DNA of 64,000 bases from Oncomelania hupensis (GCA_036898135.1 CM072513.1:90253225-90317224); one strand, 5' to 3'; positions 1 to 53,927 are shown, numbered from the stretch's first letter. Numbers and translations are program-made. The notes: generated by a model not told the origin, from the sequence alone.

Positions 1-774
1 AATGCAAGCTTTCGCGTGCAAATCACTTTTTAATGTTGAAAATTTTGCTTTATTAGCAAGACAACAGTAAATTAGGGTCATTTTTTGTAAAAATTGGGTT
101 TGTTTTTCAACTCAGTGCAGAAAGTTCAAAACTCACACATGTGATTACTTGTCAGAATAAGATTGTCTTGAATGTTACTGTACAGGATAAGTTTTGAAAT
201 AAGCAATATAAGCGATATTATTGATAGCAGCAAACAATAATTACACTAAATGAAATATGAGAGTGGCCCTTCAATTATTTTGAGTAGTATAGATTGATGC
301 GCCCGAGGCAAAACTTGGGCGCCAAAGCAGTTCTTGAACAGGAACAGCGTAATATAGGCCTATAAACAATAAATCTATAATGTGCTAAATTCGACTGATA
401 ATACAACCCACACTATTTTGTCTATCGGAACTGTGCTGGCATCCAGCATCAAGATAAAGAGCCAAAGCTTGCAAACGAAAGGGCGCGCTTGTGGCGTATC
501 ACAGAGGTAGAAGCGAACTGTGCTGTTGTTGTAGCTGCTGCAAGTAGTCACAGCCAGCTTCGCTCATACTTCGCTCCACCCCATTGCAAAGAAATGCCTC
601 TTTGCCCGCTAGTGCCAAGAAACATCTCTCGGCTCTCTAGTGTAGAACGTCGGCTCTGACTCAACCAGTCTCTCACAGGAAAAGTAGGACATTGGAGAAA
701 AGTTGTGCATGTGTGAAGAAATGTGTTTCTGTTGTGATACCAATCGTTTGGTGTAGGTTAGAAACTAAGGAAAC

Positions 775-776
<2 letters not shown>
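1..776. other. No recognisable gene
   Basis: I see no splice-bounded exon, repeat unit or RNA gene here. The sequence is mixed in composition and leads into a GA microsatellite. Confidence 0.4.

Positions 777-848
<72 letters not shown>
777..848. repeat. (GA)n microsatellite
   Basis: Uninterrupted GA dinucleotides for about 36 units. The Leu/Ser open frame across it on the minus strand comes from the repeat. Confidence 0.95.
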
Positions 849-851
<3 letters not shown>

Positions 852-1574
852 GGTCAAGTTGATTCTGCGATGACACGAGTGAGAGCGACAAGGAAACAGA
901 TGATAACGTCAGTAGAGTTTGGCATAGATGTGACTCAGCCAGAGAGAGGAGGAGGAGAAGAAGATACAAACTATAGATTTATTTCGGTGAAAAGATTCTT
1001 ATTGGTTTTAGGCTGTGAGTGAAAGAGCGTATTAACTAGAATTAAAGTCTATACTGAAGAAGTGAATCGAAAATATTCAATGATTATAGGTCGAGTCTAC
1101 AAGTTTGGAATGCAAATAATATACTGAAACTGCATTAAGTGATAGCATGTGGGCATGGTTTTATTTGAAACTCCAAAAAAAAAAGAGAAACAAAACTTTG
1201 CGGACATCCCATCCATGGCGCTCGCTACTTCAGAGTTCAACTTTGACAGGATTGTCTCGCGTCCCAATTACACTCATTGTTCAAGTGTTTAGAGTTGTAA
1301 TTTAGTCCATTTGCAGCGAAAGCTTCCATAGGGAAGAAGAAAATAATGCAACACCCTGTAAACTTGTAATAAATGCAGACTTTAGTCTTTAAAAATTGTG
1401 TTAGAATAATATTTATTAACCCATGTACAGATCTAGTATCTTCCGTAATTACCATACAAAACCTGTACATGAAACAAAAACATGGCGGCTTCTTTGGATA
1501 TGTTTTTATTTATTTATTTATTTTAAAGTTAGCTGATAAAAAGCTGCGGCAATACCCATCTTTCCTTTTTTTGA
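849..1574. other. No recognisable gene
   Basis: AT-rich sequence between a GA array and a foldback element. Short open frames have no recognisable protein features. Confidence 0.4.
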
Positions 1575-2003
1575 ACAGGTGGTTGAAAAGTACCTCCATA
1601 TTGAAAATCGCTTGTAACTTTTGTAAACACTATTGCATTTCCATGAAACAAACTATTTTGTAATCCTTATAGTAGGAGAATTTAAGTGCTGGTTTTTGAT
1701 TAGATCTTACAGTGACCAGAGCTGCTCATTATGGTACGTCGCCTAACACTACGTGAGCGGGTTCAGCTGACATAATAATCATCAGAAGACGTAAGATCAA
1801 ACTGTAGGCGACGGACTAATGAATATGGTCACTGCTGATCACAATATTTGCTGCTCTGGTCATTGTGAGATTAAATCAGAGTCAGTAGTAAAATTTAACT
1901 ATAGTAAGGATCCCAATACGTTTCGTTTCATTCAAATACAGTTCTATTTAAAAAAACGTTAAAAGCCATTTTCAATAGGGAGCTACTTTTCAACCTCCCT
2001 GTA
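1575..2003. mobile_element. Foldback MITE, Tc1/mariner-like ends
   Basis: The left end reads ACAGGTGGTTGAAAAGTA and the right end is its near inverse. The two arms stay complementary over most of about 200 bp each, through the segments GTAATCCTTATAGTA and GTGACCAGAGCTGCTC. No transposase is present. Other copies (12955, 47749) have TA next to the ends, suggesting TA target duplication. The superfamily is inferred from the ends only. Confidence 0.7.
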
Positions 2004-2241
2004 GTTCTACATGCACATGTCTAAGCTTACACGAGTCTTTGGTCTTTGACGAGGTGTGGAGATAGTAAAACCAGAATCCACGGTTGAGCTTCAGTAGCAC
2101 CAACAGCCTCGGAGTAGACTTCTGTTTGATATCAAGACTTCTACTGTTTAGTATCTTTGAGTCTCTGGAGTACTACAGAGGGTTGATCGCTTTCACCGAT
2201 GCCAGACAGCCAAAAAAACAGCTTGCATCATGCAGTCTTGT

Positions 2242-2244
<3 letters not shown>

Positions 2245-2331
<87 letters not shown>
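2245..2331. repeat. (GA)n microsatellite
   Basis: Near-perfect GA array of about 43 units. Confidence 0.95.
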
Positions 2332-2334
<3 letters not shown>

Positions 2335-2596
2335 TTCATACAGCGTGGCTGAGACTAGACAAGACTCACTCTTACCTATCCGAGAGTCTTTGACGATAGG
2401 GGAGAGTGTACGGTAAATTTCCAGTTTTGGCACCAGCAAAAATTAAGTAGTTTATTAGAAGTAAAAGCATGTCCTTGCGATATTTATATATATATTAACC
2501 ATCGGCTATTGACTAATAAGTAGAACAGAGGAAAGTTGGCCTCAACAATAAGCCTTTCCAGGCGAGTCGCAGCTACACACGCAGGTTGTGTTTGTA

Positions 2597-2597
<1 letters not shown>

Positions 2598-2669
<72 letters not shown>

Positions 2670-2682
2670 AAGAGAGAGAGAG
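2598..2682. repeat. (TG)n(AG)n compound microsatellite
   Basis: A TG run passes directly into an AG run with a few single-base interruptions. Confidence 0.95.
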
Positions 2683-2984
2683 GAGAACATTAATTAAAGT
2701 TTTCTCGTGGGATAGTCTTTAGTGAATGTAGCAAGCAGGAACGAAAGGAAAAGACAAGTGTAGAACTTACCAGTGGCTGCATGACTCTCGTGCGAAGGAA
2801 GGGCCAATTGTGCTAGAAGAATACTTTCTAGCCCACCAAGATCAAGAAACAACCATATGTTGTGAAACTTAGGCTTACTGTGTAATACCGTTCTGTCAGA
2901 ATGCACAGTTAGGCGCATGGGGTGAAAATGGTGGCGATTTCCTTTAGTTTTCGTTAGAAAAATTTAACAAGTTACTCAAATCCT

Positions 2985-3515
2985 ACCTATCCTACACTAT
3001 CTTATCCCGTAACTCGAAAGTCGTTGGGGCACCACAGATGATCGTTTAACCAGCGTACTCCATCTTTCTCAGTCCTCAGCAAGCCTCATGGCTTCACTCA
3101 GTGTCAAGCCAGTCCATTCTCGAATGTTGTCCTCCCATCTCTTTTTCTGTCTCTCTCTTCTTCTGCCTCCTTGCAGGATGGTCTTTGCAAGCCCTGATGC
3201 TCTGATGATGTGGCCATACCATGGGAGTTTCCGTTTCTTCACCACTGTGAGCAGGTCATCATGTTGTCCAAAGGCTTGTGTGATGATCTGTCGGACTTCG
3301 TCTTTGGAGATGTGCTGGGTATAGGAAATGCCCAGAAGTCTTCTGTAGCACCTCATCTCCATGCTTTGTATTCTTTGTTGTAGGTACGCTGTGAGGGTCC
3401 ATGTTTCGCAATCATATAGGAAGATGGAGACGACAAGGGAGCGCAGCAGCCTTATCTTGGAGTGTAGATTGATGGTCCTGTCTTTTCAAACGGGCTTCAA
3501 ACTTGTCCTAACTAC
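2985..3515 (-). mobile_element. RTE-like non-LTR retrotransposon, 3' fragment
   Basis: On the minus strand this encodes the C-terminal tail of the reverse-transcriptase ORF, with MRCYRRLLGISYTQHI, KLPWYGHIIRASGLAKTIL and WEDNIREWTGL. The 3' end at the left is a degenerate TATCC (GGATA) tail, shared by every copy of this family in the window. It is 5'-truncated at about 3515 and frameshifted near 3365. Placing it in the RTE clade rests on the simple-repeat tail and is tentative. Confidence 0.8.
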
Positions 3516-3751
3516 CTTTTTTTTTTTCGTTAAAAAGACGAGACAACTTACTTCACAAAACGTTTTATTGTGTAGGCAAAGCTCATAGCTTTTCAGACCT
3601 AATTAATATGATCGGTCTCTTCTTCTTCTTGTACTTGATGTTGATGGCTCACGATAAATGCGTCGATCATTTTGGCTTTTATAGGTTGTTGAGCTCTATT
3701 GCATCAATATAAAATGTGCATCTTTTAAAGGAAGTAGGCTATCTGTTTCAA

Positions 3752-3800
3752 GAAGAAGAAGAAGAAGAAGAAGAAGAAGAAGAAGAAGAAAAGGAAGAAG
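3752..3800. repeat. (AAG)n microsatellite
   Basis: An AAG run of about 15 units. A shorter (GT)n run follows near 3925-3955. Confidence 0.9.
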
Positions 3801-3920
3801 TTTAATTAACTCCTCATCTATGTGTCTCTCTCTCTATCTAGGAATGAAGTCTGCCTATGATTACGCTGCTATTGATGATGACCTTAGCGATCAAGGATTA
3901 TTGTTAGCTTGTACTGTTTT

Positions 3921-3953
<33 letters not shown>

Positions 3954-4263
3954 TTGAGCGTGTGATTTTTCTGAATTTCAACATTCGTGTGTCTGCGAAT
4001 AATTTATTCCGACAATTTTATTTTATTTATTTTTAATTTCCTGTTGATGTATTTATTTATCTATTTATTTATTTATGCATCCTTTTTTCCCCTTGTGCAC
4101 TCGTTCGCTCAATCACACACTCCTGTGGATTTGCTTATTTCAGTGGTTTTTTTTTTCACAGGCTTCATGACATGGTATCTACTTTATGGTGGATTTGACG
4201 TATAAGCCACTTAATAGAACAGTGGTCAGTGCAACAGGCCTTTGTGGGTTTAGTGTGACAAAC

Positions 4264-4278
4264 ATAATATATATATAG
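4264..4278 (+). promoter_or_regulatory. TATA-like run upstream of exon 1
   Basis: An alternating AT stretch ending TATATATAG lies about 120 bp before the ATG at 4395. It could be a core promoter, but AT runs are common here and an upstream non-coding exon is equally possible. Confidence 0.2.
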
Positions 4279-4394
4279 CTGGACGCTATACTATAATTCA
4301 TACCCTGTTGTTTCACTTGCAAGTTGTATACATTACAAGGACAGGATCATATACACCATCCTCATCACAAACAACACCACCACCAACAACAACA

Positions 4395-46176
<41,782 letters not shown>

Positions 46177-46317
46177 GTGATGATGCATCAACGTGTGGAT
46201 GACTGAATGCATGAATTATGAACTGAGGAGCCCCATGGATTTCATTGGATTATCCTGCCTTTATAACATACTGTCAACTGATGATTTCAACAACAAAAAA
46301 ATCATCAGGATGCCTTT

Positions 46318-46441
46318 CCAATCCTATCCTATCCTATCCCGTAACTCGAAGGTGGTAGTGGCACCACAGATGATCGTTTAACCAGCATATTCCGTCTTTC
46401 TCATGAACAGAGAAAGATGGAATATGCTGGTTAAACGATCA
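46318..46441 (-). mobile_element. RTE-like 3' end fragment forming a hairpin
   Basis: A (TATCC)n tail and the last 85 bp of the RTE-like family are followed, after 7 bp, by an inverted copy of the last 32 bp. The arms are 46371-46402 and 46410-46441. It may lie in the 3' UTR of the PH/GRAM-like gene. Confidence 0.75.
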
Positions 46442-46530
46442 GTTGACGGTATGTTAAAAAAGTAGGGTAAGCGCTGACCAGGAACAACTTTTTTTTAAAA
46501 ATTTTTTTTAAAAAAGAAATATTTTGTTTT

Positions 46531-46682
46531 AGGGATGGATTTAACCGGAAATTACCGGTATTTTACCGGTTTGAGAATAAAAATACCGGTTGAAAAATCA
46601 GTAGCCGGTAGAGCCTACCGGTTCTTATTTTGTTTGACTGGTTTCAAAAATAAAGGAAAAGAGAAAGAAAAACAATAGAAAT

Positions 46683-46724
<42 letters not shown>

Positions 46725-47256
46725 AGCCAGCCAGCCATGCTGATTATGTGTTTAGGGAGTGTAGACGAGAGGCCTGCGAATGCGTTCAGTAGCCTTGCCA
46801 TATTCTTTGAGGTAATTAATACAGAATGATATAACATTGGCGGACGCAAGGCTATCGTGAATACAGATAAATTAAACTCGCGCACTTTTTGATTTTTTCT
46901 TTCCTCATGCTCGTCAGTATGTATTGCGACAGTGGCAGATAGGCTAGTAATAATGAAGAAGCCAAAATTAATTTTTTTCATTTTTTGCTAGGGGGGAGAA
47001 GGGCGATAAAAAAAAGTTTATGTGAAGACAAAGATGTTTCTAATGAAACAGAAAGTGCATTAACAGAGTCGCCATCTACTTGTACTAGCCTACGTTAATC
47101 AAGCCCAGACACTTCGAGTGCAAAATCGTTGAAATTGTCAAAATAGTGACGCATTAAGCTTTGCTATGGGTCATACCGGTTTCCGTGACTGGCCTACCGG
47201 TTTGCGCTCAAGTGGGTTTGTTTACTGTGACGTCGTACCGGTTTTGCAAATCCCTA
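46531..47256. mobile_element. Possible hAT-like element with ACCGGT motifs
   Basis: The left end AGGGATGGATTTAACCGG and the right end inverted (AGGGATTTGCAAAACCGG) are alike, and both sides carry repeated ACCGGT. I could not find an 8-bp target duplication, so the limits and class are uncertain. A GA array lies inside at 46684-46721. Confidence 0.35.
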
Positions 47257-47486
47257 GGACGATCACTGTGTTTTGAGTAAATACGAATTTTCTGTTTGTG
47301 ATGAGCTATGCCTAAAAAATAATATATATATATTTATGTATTTATTTATTTATATTTGCTTAATTAAAAAAAAAATATAAAAGAAAAAGATTTTTAGTTA
47401 ATGAATGATTTTAACATAATGATAAGTCATGGTTAACGATTTTTGATTTATTTCCCACCCATTAAATTTTTATTTGTTTTGTTGTG

Positions 47487-47527
47487 TTTTTTTTTTTTTT
47501 TTTTTTTTTTTTTTTGGGGGGGGGGGG
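47487..47527. repeat. Poly-T run abutting poly-G run
   Basis: About 29 T followed by 12 G. Such junctions are also prone to sequencing or assembly error. Confidence 0.8.
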
Positions 47528-47748
47528 AAGGTAGAAGGGGTGGGGATTATGGAGGGGAGGAGAGGGAAATGGCGCAAGATATAATTTAAAATCAATACAT
47601 ATGCAAAAATCTTTTTTTTTAACCCTCCCCCCACTCCCCCCACTTACATTTTCCTCCCTCACCCTCTCTCCACTCCACTTGTATTTAAAACCGTTTGCAT
47701 TCTCGTCAGTCGTTTTATCTTGAAATTCCCCTAGTCAGCGTTTGTTTA

Positions 47749-47929
47749 TAAAGGGTGGTTGCGAAGAAAACTCCCTATTCAAAATTAGTTATAACTTGTT
47801 GTAAATAGTATGGCGTTTAAATTCTACCGCTGTAAGGATCCCAAAACATTTTTTGTTTGATGTAAACGCTGTACTGTTTACAAACTTATCAGCCATTTTC
47901 ACTTTGGGGATACTTTTCAACCACTCTGG
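47749..47929. mobile_element. Short foldback MITE copy
   Basis: It starts AAGGGTGGTTGCGAAGAAAA and ends GGATACTTTTCAACCACTCT, so only the outer arms of the family remain (about 180 bp). Confidence 0.65.
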
Positions 47930-48224
47930 CACAAATAGTGAGACGCTGACATTGCACCCTCAAATTCCGTTCTCCACAGCCCCATGTAATTGTACAGTTG
48001 TTTTCAGTTTTGAACTTTTCAAGTGGTGCTACTACTACCGTTCTGCTTGAGCATTGCTTTGGTTTGCATGCAGTGCAGCAACATTCTGTACATAATCATT
48101 CTAATTCCGCAAGTGCCAAAATAATGTATTTTGATTTTGTTTCTTCTGACGTAGGCCAGTAGTGATGGCAAAATATTTGGCCAACTACAAAAAAATGTGT
48201 AGTGCGTAAGGTAAAGTAGTAAAG

Positions 48225-48545
48225 CTTATACTCCTTGCAGATGAAAGTGTAAACCAAGGTTTAGTCTGTGCTAGCACGCATTGCATTGCACGGACTTTCA
48301 AAGTTCCTGAGGCTCATGTCCTAGACAAGCGAGGGCCAGCTACACAAATATCCAGCAAGCACTATGTACCTTCTCCGGCTCCCCCATCCCCGGTTGCCCA
48401 GGATAGTGCTCGGTTGTCTGGGAAGTCAAAAAGCTGTGCCTATGACAGCAACTGGGCGCCTCGTGATGCTTGAGTTAGATCATGTTAGTGTACCAACATG
48501 CACCTTCAGCCGGAAAAGCGCTCTATACAAAATAAAATAAAATGA
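48225..48545 (+). mobile_element. SINE group B fragment
   Basis: Plus-oriented body and tail (AGGCTCATGTCCTAGACAAG, GCCGGAAAAGCGCTCTATAC, then AAATAAAATAAAAT). The tRNA head is missing. Confidence 0.7.
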
Positions 48546-49261
48546 CTAAATAAAAGGCAAAATAATACAAATATGTAAAGTAGTATTAGTAGTCATAATA
48601 ATACATTAAACAATTTTTTTTTTACATTTTGCGTTGTTACATTTTTTATTTTCATATTCTTAGCGTAAGTTTATGTCCCTTAAAAAGCTGGCCTGGAGAA
48701 AAAGGAGTGCGCCTCTCTCGCCAACGACCGAAAGGTTACGGGAACACCTTTACCTTGTGCATGTTTGACCAATATTGTACGACATGCTGATGTATTCACT
48801 GAAATTATTTTTCCATCAAGTCATATTCATTTCAGTCATCAAAATCATGGCCATTTTAATTTAAATTAAACCGGTTTGTAATCACATTGGTCATTTATTA
48901 TTTATGTAATTAAAGCATAGCGATTTATTGTAGAATTTAGATTTTCTCTTTAATTAGATATTATATTACGCGAGCAGTAGCGTTGTAAAATGGGTGCTTT
49001 ATGAAAATTGCTTTGTATTATTTGCACTTGACGGTAATGTAATTTTTTTTTATATGTTAATTTAGCTAAAATACTTGTTTTTCCCCGCCTTGTGGGTGAG
49101 CGAGCGTAAAAAATTGTACAAGTTTGAGAGAGCGAGGGGAAAATAAAAACACAAATGAAACATTTGATTTGAAATTGTGCTGTGTCTGCAGAGCTTGCAG
49201 TCTTGGGTGGAAAGCCTGATTACGTGTACACATCACACCCCTTGTTAAATTACGAAACAAG
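48546..49261. other. No gene seen
   Basis: AT-rich sequence with nothing recognised. Confidence 0.4.
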
Positions 49262-49560
49262 TTGTTTCTGACCTACACTGACCTTCTTATTCAGTTTATT
49301 CCTAGAAAATTGTATAGACAGCCAACATCGTTTAAAATGGCACTGTTTCTTTCTTCAACTAATGAAGCACTTACTACAAACCCGAATCTATGTGTCGTAC
49401 GTGTATTGTGTGTATATGTTTATATTTGTTGCGATGGTTTATATGCACAGTAATGTCATTTTCTGTTTTTTCTGGTCATTTATTTTTGGCGTTTGGCTGT
49501 TCACTCCTGTTAAATGGGTCTACGGCCTGTTAATGTCAATAAACATTTTGATTCTGACAT
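49262..49560 (+). mobile_element. Possible LINE 3' UTR
   Basis: The segment ends GTCAATAAACATTTTGATTC, the kind of 3' terminus seen in CR1/Jockey-type LINEs. No coding part is recognisable, so this is weak. Confidence 0.3.
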
Positions 49561-49920
49561 TACGAAACAAGTCATCAATGAAAATGTTCCAAGCCACACA
49601 AAACAATAGTTAGTTTCTGAAGTCATTTTATTCTGAAAATGGACCTTTCTTCAGCCGTTATTTAGCACATGTATACTACAGTGTGAGATTTAAAGGTCAA
49701 CATCATTGAAATATAAAATTGAGCACAAAATATCTACACATTAAAAGAAGTCACATGCCAAACAACTTTTTTCCGAAAAATACTGCCTTTTTTAAATATT
49801 TAATAAAATCTACTTCGAATAAACTTTTGCACCTTCGAAAAGCCCGCTCACGTGACCACATGGCTCGTGACGTCAACTGCTGTAGACAATATAGAGTCCG
49901 ATAGTGCCCCTTATCTACCA

Positions 49921-50762
49921 GGGGCCGGGTAGCTCAGTTGGTAAGAGCGTCTTGCTAGTAACCGAAAGGTCGCTGGTTCGAATCCCGGAATGGTCAACGT
50001 GTGATCATATTATTTTCCCCTTTACCAACAACTGGCCCGCTTTGATTGATTGATTGATTTATTGTTGCTTTAGGTCCAGCGGACTCTTCCGAGCCAAATC
50101 AGGACCGGACAACCCCCGATCCGCATAAAAGATCTGCTGAAACAACCCCAGTGGGAAAATTGAATGCCCTCCACCGGCCAGTCACTTTACAATAAAGACA
50201 TCCCATGCGGGGGACGGCTGAGGGTTGACCTCAACTACGCGAACACCCTGGTTACAAAAACAAAATAGAATACAAACATCATTATAAATCATCAACCAAA
50301 CACATACATATAAAATGCCTATAGTGCTAAATAGTACATTCATAGGAAGCCCTAGTGACCACCCGGCAGAAAGCGTCCAACACTCCCAAGCTGATCCAAC
50401 AGACCTCATACACAAACAAGGAGTCTTGTCCAGGAAGAGTTTTCAAGAAAAAAGGTAGGTCATTGATCTAGCGAAGAAGAAGATAGTATAGCAGAGTGAA
50501 GGACAGAGCAGGAATAGGAAAGAGTAAATGAGGAAGACAGCGACAGTGGGAATTTAAAGCACTAAATTTCCATAAAGTGGGGATACTATTTATACTGAAA
50601 ACCCCCGGCACTCCAACGGGGGTACTGTTGCCGCAGTGAAGCGTCTTGCCTATAAAGGAAAGACTGACTGATACTGACACCGCTGGTGTCAGTATAAATC
50701 GGTCCAGTAGTCACCTATATGCGAAAGTGTCGTGTGACTATAATCTACATACAAACAAAAAA
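49921..50762 (+). mobile_element. tRNA-derived SINE group C, split by family X
   Basis: The head at 49921-49992 has A box GGTAGCTCAGTTGGTAAGAG and B box GGTTCGAATCCC, but the anticodon and acceptor stems do not pair, so it is not a functional tRNA gene. The body continues to 50041 and resumes at 50681-50762, as shown by the uninterrupted copy at 16233-16410. Confidence 0.75.
50042..50680 (-). mobile_element. Family X retroposon inserted in a SINE
   Basis: Flanked by a 4-5 bp duplication (C)CGCT. It is 639 bp and extends 5' past the usual TACCCCC start through CTGCGGCAACAG, as in the copy at 40987. The tail is (CAAT)n. Confidence 0.8.
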
Positions 50763-50799
50763 CTTCTCTACCAAAACGCAGGAAAACGAAGAGCAGTGG

Positions 50800-51060
50800 C
50801 CTATATTGTGCCGTTGGAGGTTGTACAAACAAACAAGCGGATGGGATAACATTGCATAGGTTTCCAAAAAACGAAGAAGTGCGAAATAAGTGGGTGAGAT
50901 TTGTGCGTCGTCAGCAATTTGCGCAAAACACTTCGCTGAAGACTGCTACCCCCCAAGTGCCACTTTTATGCGGAGCTTTGGGATGAAAACAATACAGACA
51001 TTAAAGCCTATCTCTGTTCCAACGATCCAAAGCCTCAACAACAGCAACAGTGATTCAAGA
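50800..51060 (+). pseudogene. THAP-domain remnant
   Basis: From 50807 one frame reads CAVGGCTNKQADG and LHRFPKNEEVRNKWVRFV, the first half of a C2CH THAP zinc finger. From about 50920 another frame reads CAKHFAEDCYPPS and FMRSFGMKTIQTLKP, the second half with its Cys and His. About ten residues between halves are missing and the frame shifts, and no ATG lies upstream in frame. It could be a dead gene, a relic of a P-element-like transposase, or an exon with a sequencing error. Confidence 0.65.
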
Positions 51061-51279
51061 TACTAGTAGTAGGCCTACTAGTACTGCTTCAACTTCAACT
51101 ACAGTCACAGTGGTTACTACACATCCATCGTCTGCTATCACTTGCCGGGTGTCAGGAAAGTCAGAGGAGCTTTTCAGAAAAGGGAACGCAAGAGGTTATG
51201 TATTCACGGGTCTAGCTCGTATAATTATTTGTTTATTATTACAATTAGTACTCGGGGGTCGAATTCGTTTCTAACAGAA

Positions 51280-53840
51280 GAGAGCACTGCTGTAACACGA
51301 CAGATCGAGTGAAGAAACACTGCTTGTCTCGCTTGTAACTTCTTCGCAGTCGGCCATTGTCTACAGCTGCTGACGTCACTGCGAGGGGAGATCAGCGATA
51401 GCTGCGTTTTAGAGTATTACTTCCCTTACCCTTAATTACAGGTAGGAAATCCCACTTTCAGTGATCGATATCTATTAAACGATAGAGCTTTGCTTACCGA
51501 ATTTTTTGCATCTGGTATTATTTAGTAAAGTTCTTTCAGCAGAAACTTTTTGACCGAGCACTGTGGTTGACCTTTAATACAGAAAATGATGGAGAACTAT
51601 ATAATGGCACTATGTTGCAATCATTAGTTTATAAGAAAGAACATTGTTACAGCTAAGAAAGGTTAATTTGTGTATAGAGGTGAAGGAAAACAGTCTGAGA
51701 GGACCTTGATATTAAGAAAGATCTAAACTTTTCTGAAAATCTTTATTATACATAAATTCATTCAATGTACACATATATAATTATATTCATGATTTCTATT
51801 GACAAAAAATTAATTATATTAGTTAATGAACATATGTGCTGAAAACACATGTGTTGACTGTATCATATATATCATATTTGAGTGATAAATGTGTGTATAA
51901 ATACACAATGTGCAATGCATACATATCCATCACTGCTCAATATTTACAATGTTTCCTATAAACAGTGGCTGGACTGTTCTTAATTTTACTCAAAAGAAAA
52001 ATAAATTAGAAAATGGACTCCCAAGTGTAACACCTCCTGAACAAAAATACAAGTACAAAAAAAAATTACATGAAAAACCTCACACAACACCAATTCATTT
52101 GAAAATATTTCAGAAAAATAAACTCCCCTTTAGTTTTTTATGGGCAAAAAAAAAATCGGTCATTTTATTTATCCTCGTGTAACAATAGTAAACAAAAAAA
52201 TTGGAAAAAAACAAACAAACAAATGAAATAAAACAAACAAGTTTCATGCAGAAAACAAACCTGACTCACATTGCTGTTAGTAAGCAGGTCAAAAAGACAA
52301 AGAAAGAAAACTAAAATAATAACCAAACACAGCAACTTTTCATCACAGTTCATGTAAAATACAGATTATGCAAGTCTCCATCCACTGAATACAATTTCTG
52401 CATGCTGAATTTGAAAATATGTATATGCTTTCTCTCTTCGAGCTCAGGATGACTTGCATGTCGGTCTCTCTCCTTGCACACAATATAAATATAGTTGAAA
52501 TTTGAATTCCACACACAAATGTCAAAAGTCATCGAGTTTTGTCACAATTCCTCTCTGCATTCCAATCTTTTCACTTTAGTCAGCAATTCAGTAGCACTTC
52601 ACACACACAACAAACAAACAAAATCTTCAAAGTTACAAACCAACAAAAACTTCAAAAATATCATTTGCAATTAGGATGGGAGATCATCCTGTGAAAGTTT
52701 CACACACACTAAGGTGTGAAAGTTTCACACTAATGTAGCCAGCGCCACTGTATGGGAGAGAGGGGAGAAAGAAAGAGAGGGCAAAGGGACGTAACTACAG
52801 TTAAGTTTGACTAACATTGAGCGACATGTGGATGAGAAATAATCCTGTATGAAAATGTTAAACTAATTTAGCAAGCGCCAAGGCGCGGGATAACCTGCAG
52901 CCTAGACGGCTATTTCAATATGCATTGTCATAAGACGTTTGCTTACAGCTGGTCAAAATTCGGATTAAACTCAAGCCGCAAGATCAAGTGCAATCACTAT
53001 GGAATGCCCCCAACAGCTGACCTTTTGATGTTTGCCTGGCTATTTACTTCAGCCAACAACCTGCCCTTTGGACAGCATGGCCAGGTTCTTTTACATGTGT
53101 TTTAAGCTGTGATACTGGGAGAAGTGAACCACTGATTGAAGAGTCATGACAACAAGTCCACTCCTGTAAGAAAATTTGCCATCGCTTTTACCATCAAGAT
53201 GTGAACTCAGACTATGCCATGTGAAAATGTCACCCCTTTGTATCCATCAACAGCCATGCTCCCTCTGCATAGTCAGTGTGGCATCAGGTATTAAAACATG
53301 TAGAAGCGCACTAGTTTGAAGCACAGTTTATGCAGAAAGCCCTCTCCATCGCTTCATCGTAACTGCACAATTAAAAAAACAAACAAAATATTTTAGCAAC
53401 TCTCTTTTTTTTTCAATTAATTGAATTGATATTTGCTGGCATACTTTTCTAACACAGCACCCCCTCCCTACCCTTCCCCCTCCCACCCCCCTTCTTCTTA
53501 ACCTCTGTCTCCTACCTGGCCAAATTTCATTTGCTGTATCCAAGGATTCGATACATTTACCTACAAAATCTGTTTTTATTGCATCTTGATATATATGCTG
53601 ATTTATTATTACTCATAAACTCCCACACATATTACAAAATGATCAGTATTTACTCCACGTCTTACTGATGTTCTCTGTATAACTTATCATCTGAAACTGA
53701 AACAACTTCTTGCTCAAACAACTGTACACGTGCAGGGTTAAATACAAATCTAGGCGGAATCTGCTGTAAACTTTGCTCAGAACAAGCGCAATAAAATTTA
53801 GTTAACAACGCTTAATATTTGTTTGCATACAAGGAATCAT
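51280..53840. other. No gene seen
   Basis: AT-rich sequence downstream of the Siva-like gene. Short open frames lack any recognisable motif. Part of it could be Siva-like 3' UTR; minus-strand AATAAA-type signals occur at 53841-53846 and 53575-53580. Confidence 0.45.
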
Positions 53841-53845
53841 TTTAT

Positions 53846-53927
53846 TTATGGCCAAACCAACATGGTAATAATGCTGATAAGTGGCAAAACATCATCACAA
53901 TATTCACATCTCTTCCCCTCAATAAAC
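53846..53927 (-). CDS. SIVA1: Siva-like exon 4
   Basis: The acceptor CTTGTAG is followed by G completing Lys258. It encodes FIEGKRCEYCDD, aligning with the last Cys pair of the family, then a short hydrophobic tail. The stop TAA overlaps a minus-strand AATAAA. Confidence 0.75.

Noticed and set aside
46531..47256. Firm assignment as a hAT element
   Set aside because: End similarity is suggestive, but no 8-bp duplication was found, so it is listed only as possible.
49921..49992. tRNA gene
   Set aside because: A and B boxes and the D-stem are present, but the anticodon and acceptor stems do not pair, and the sequence continues into a SINE body shared with 16233-16410.
52920..53105. 61-residue frame downstream of the Siva-like gene
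   Set aside because: No motif, no splice context and no continuation; chance frame length.
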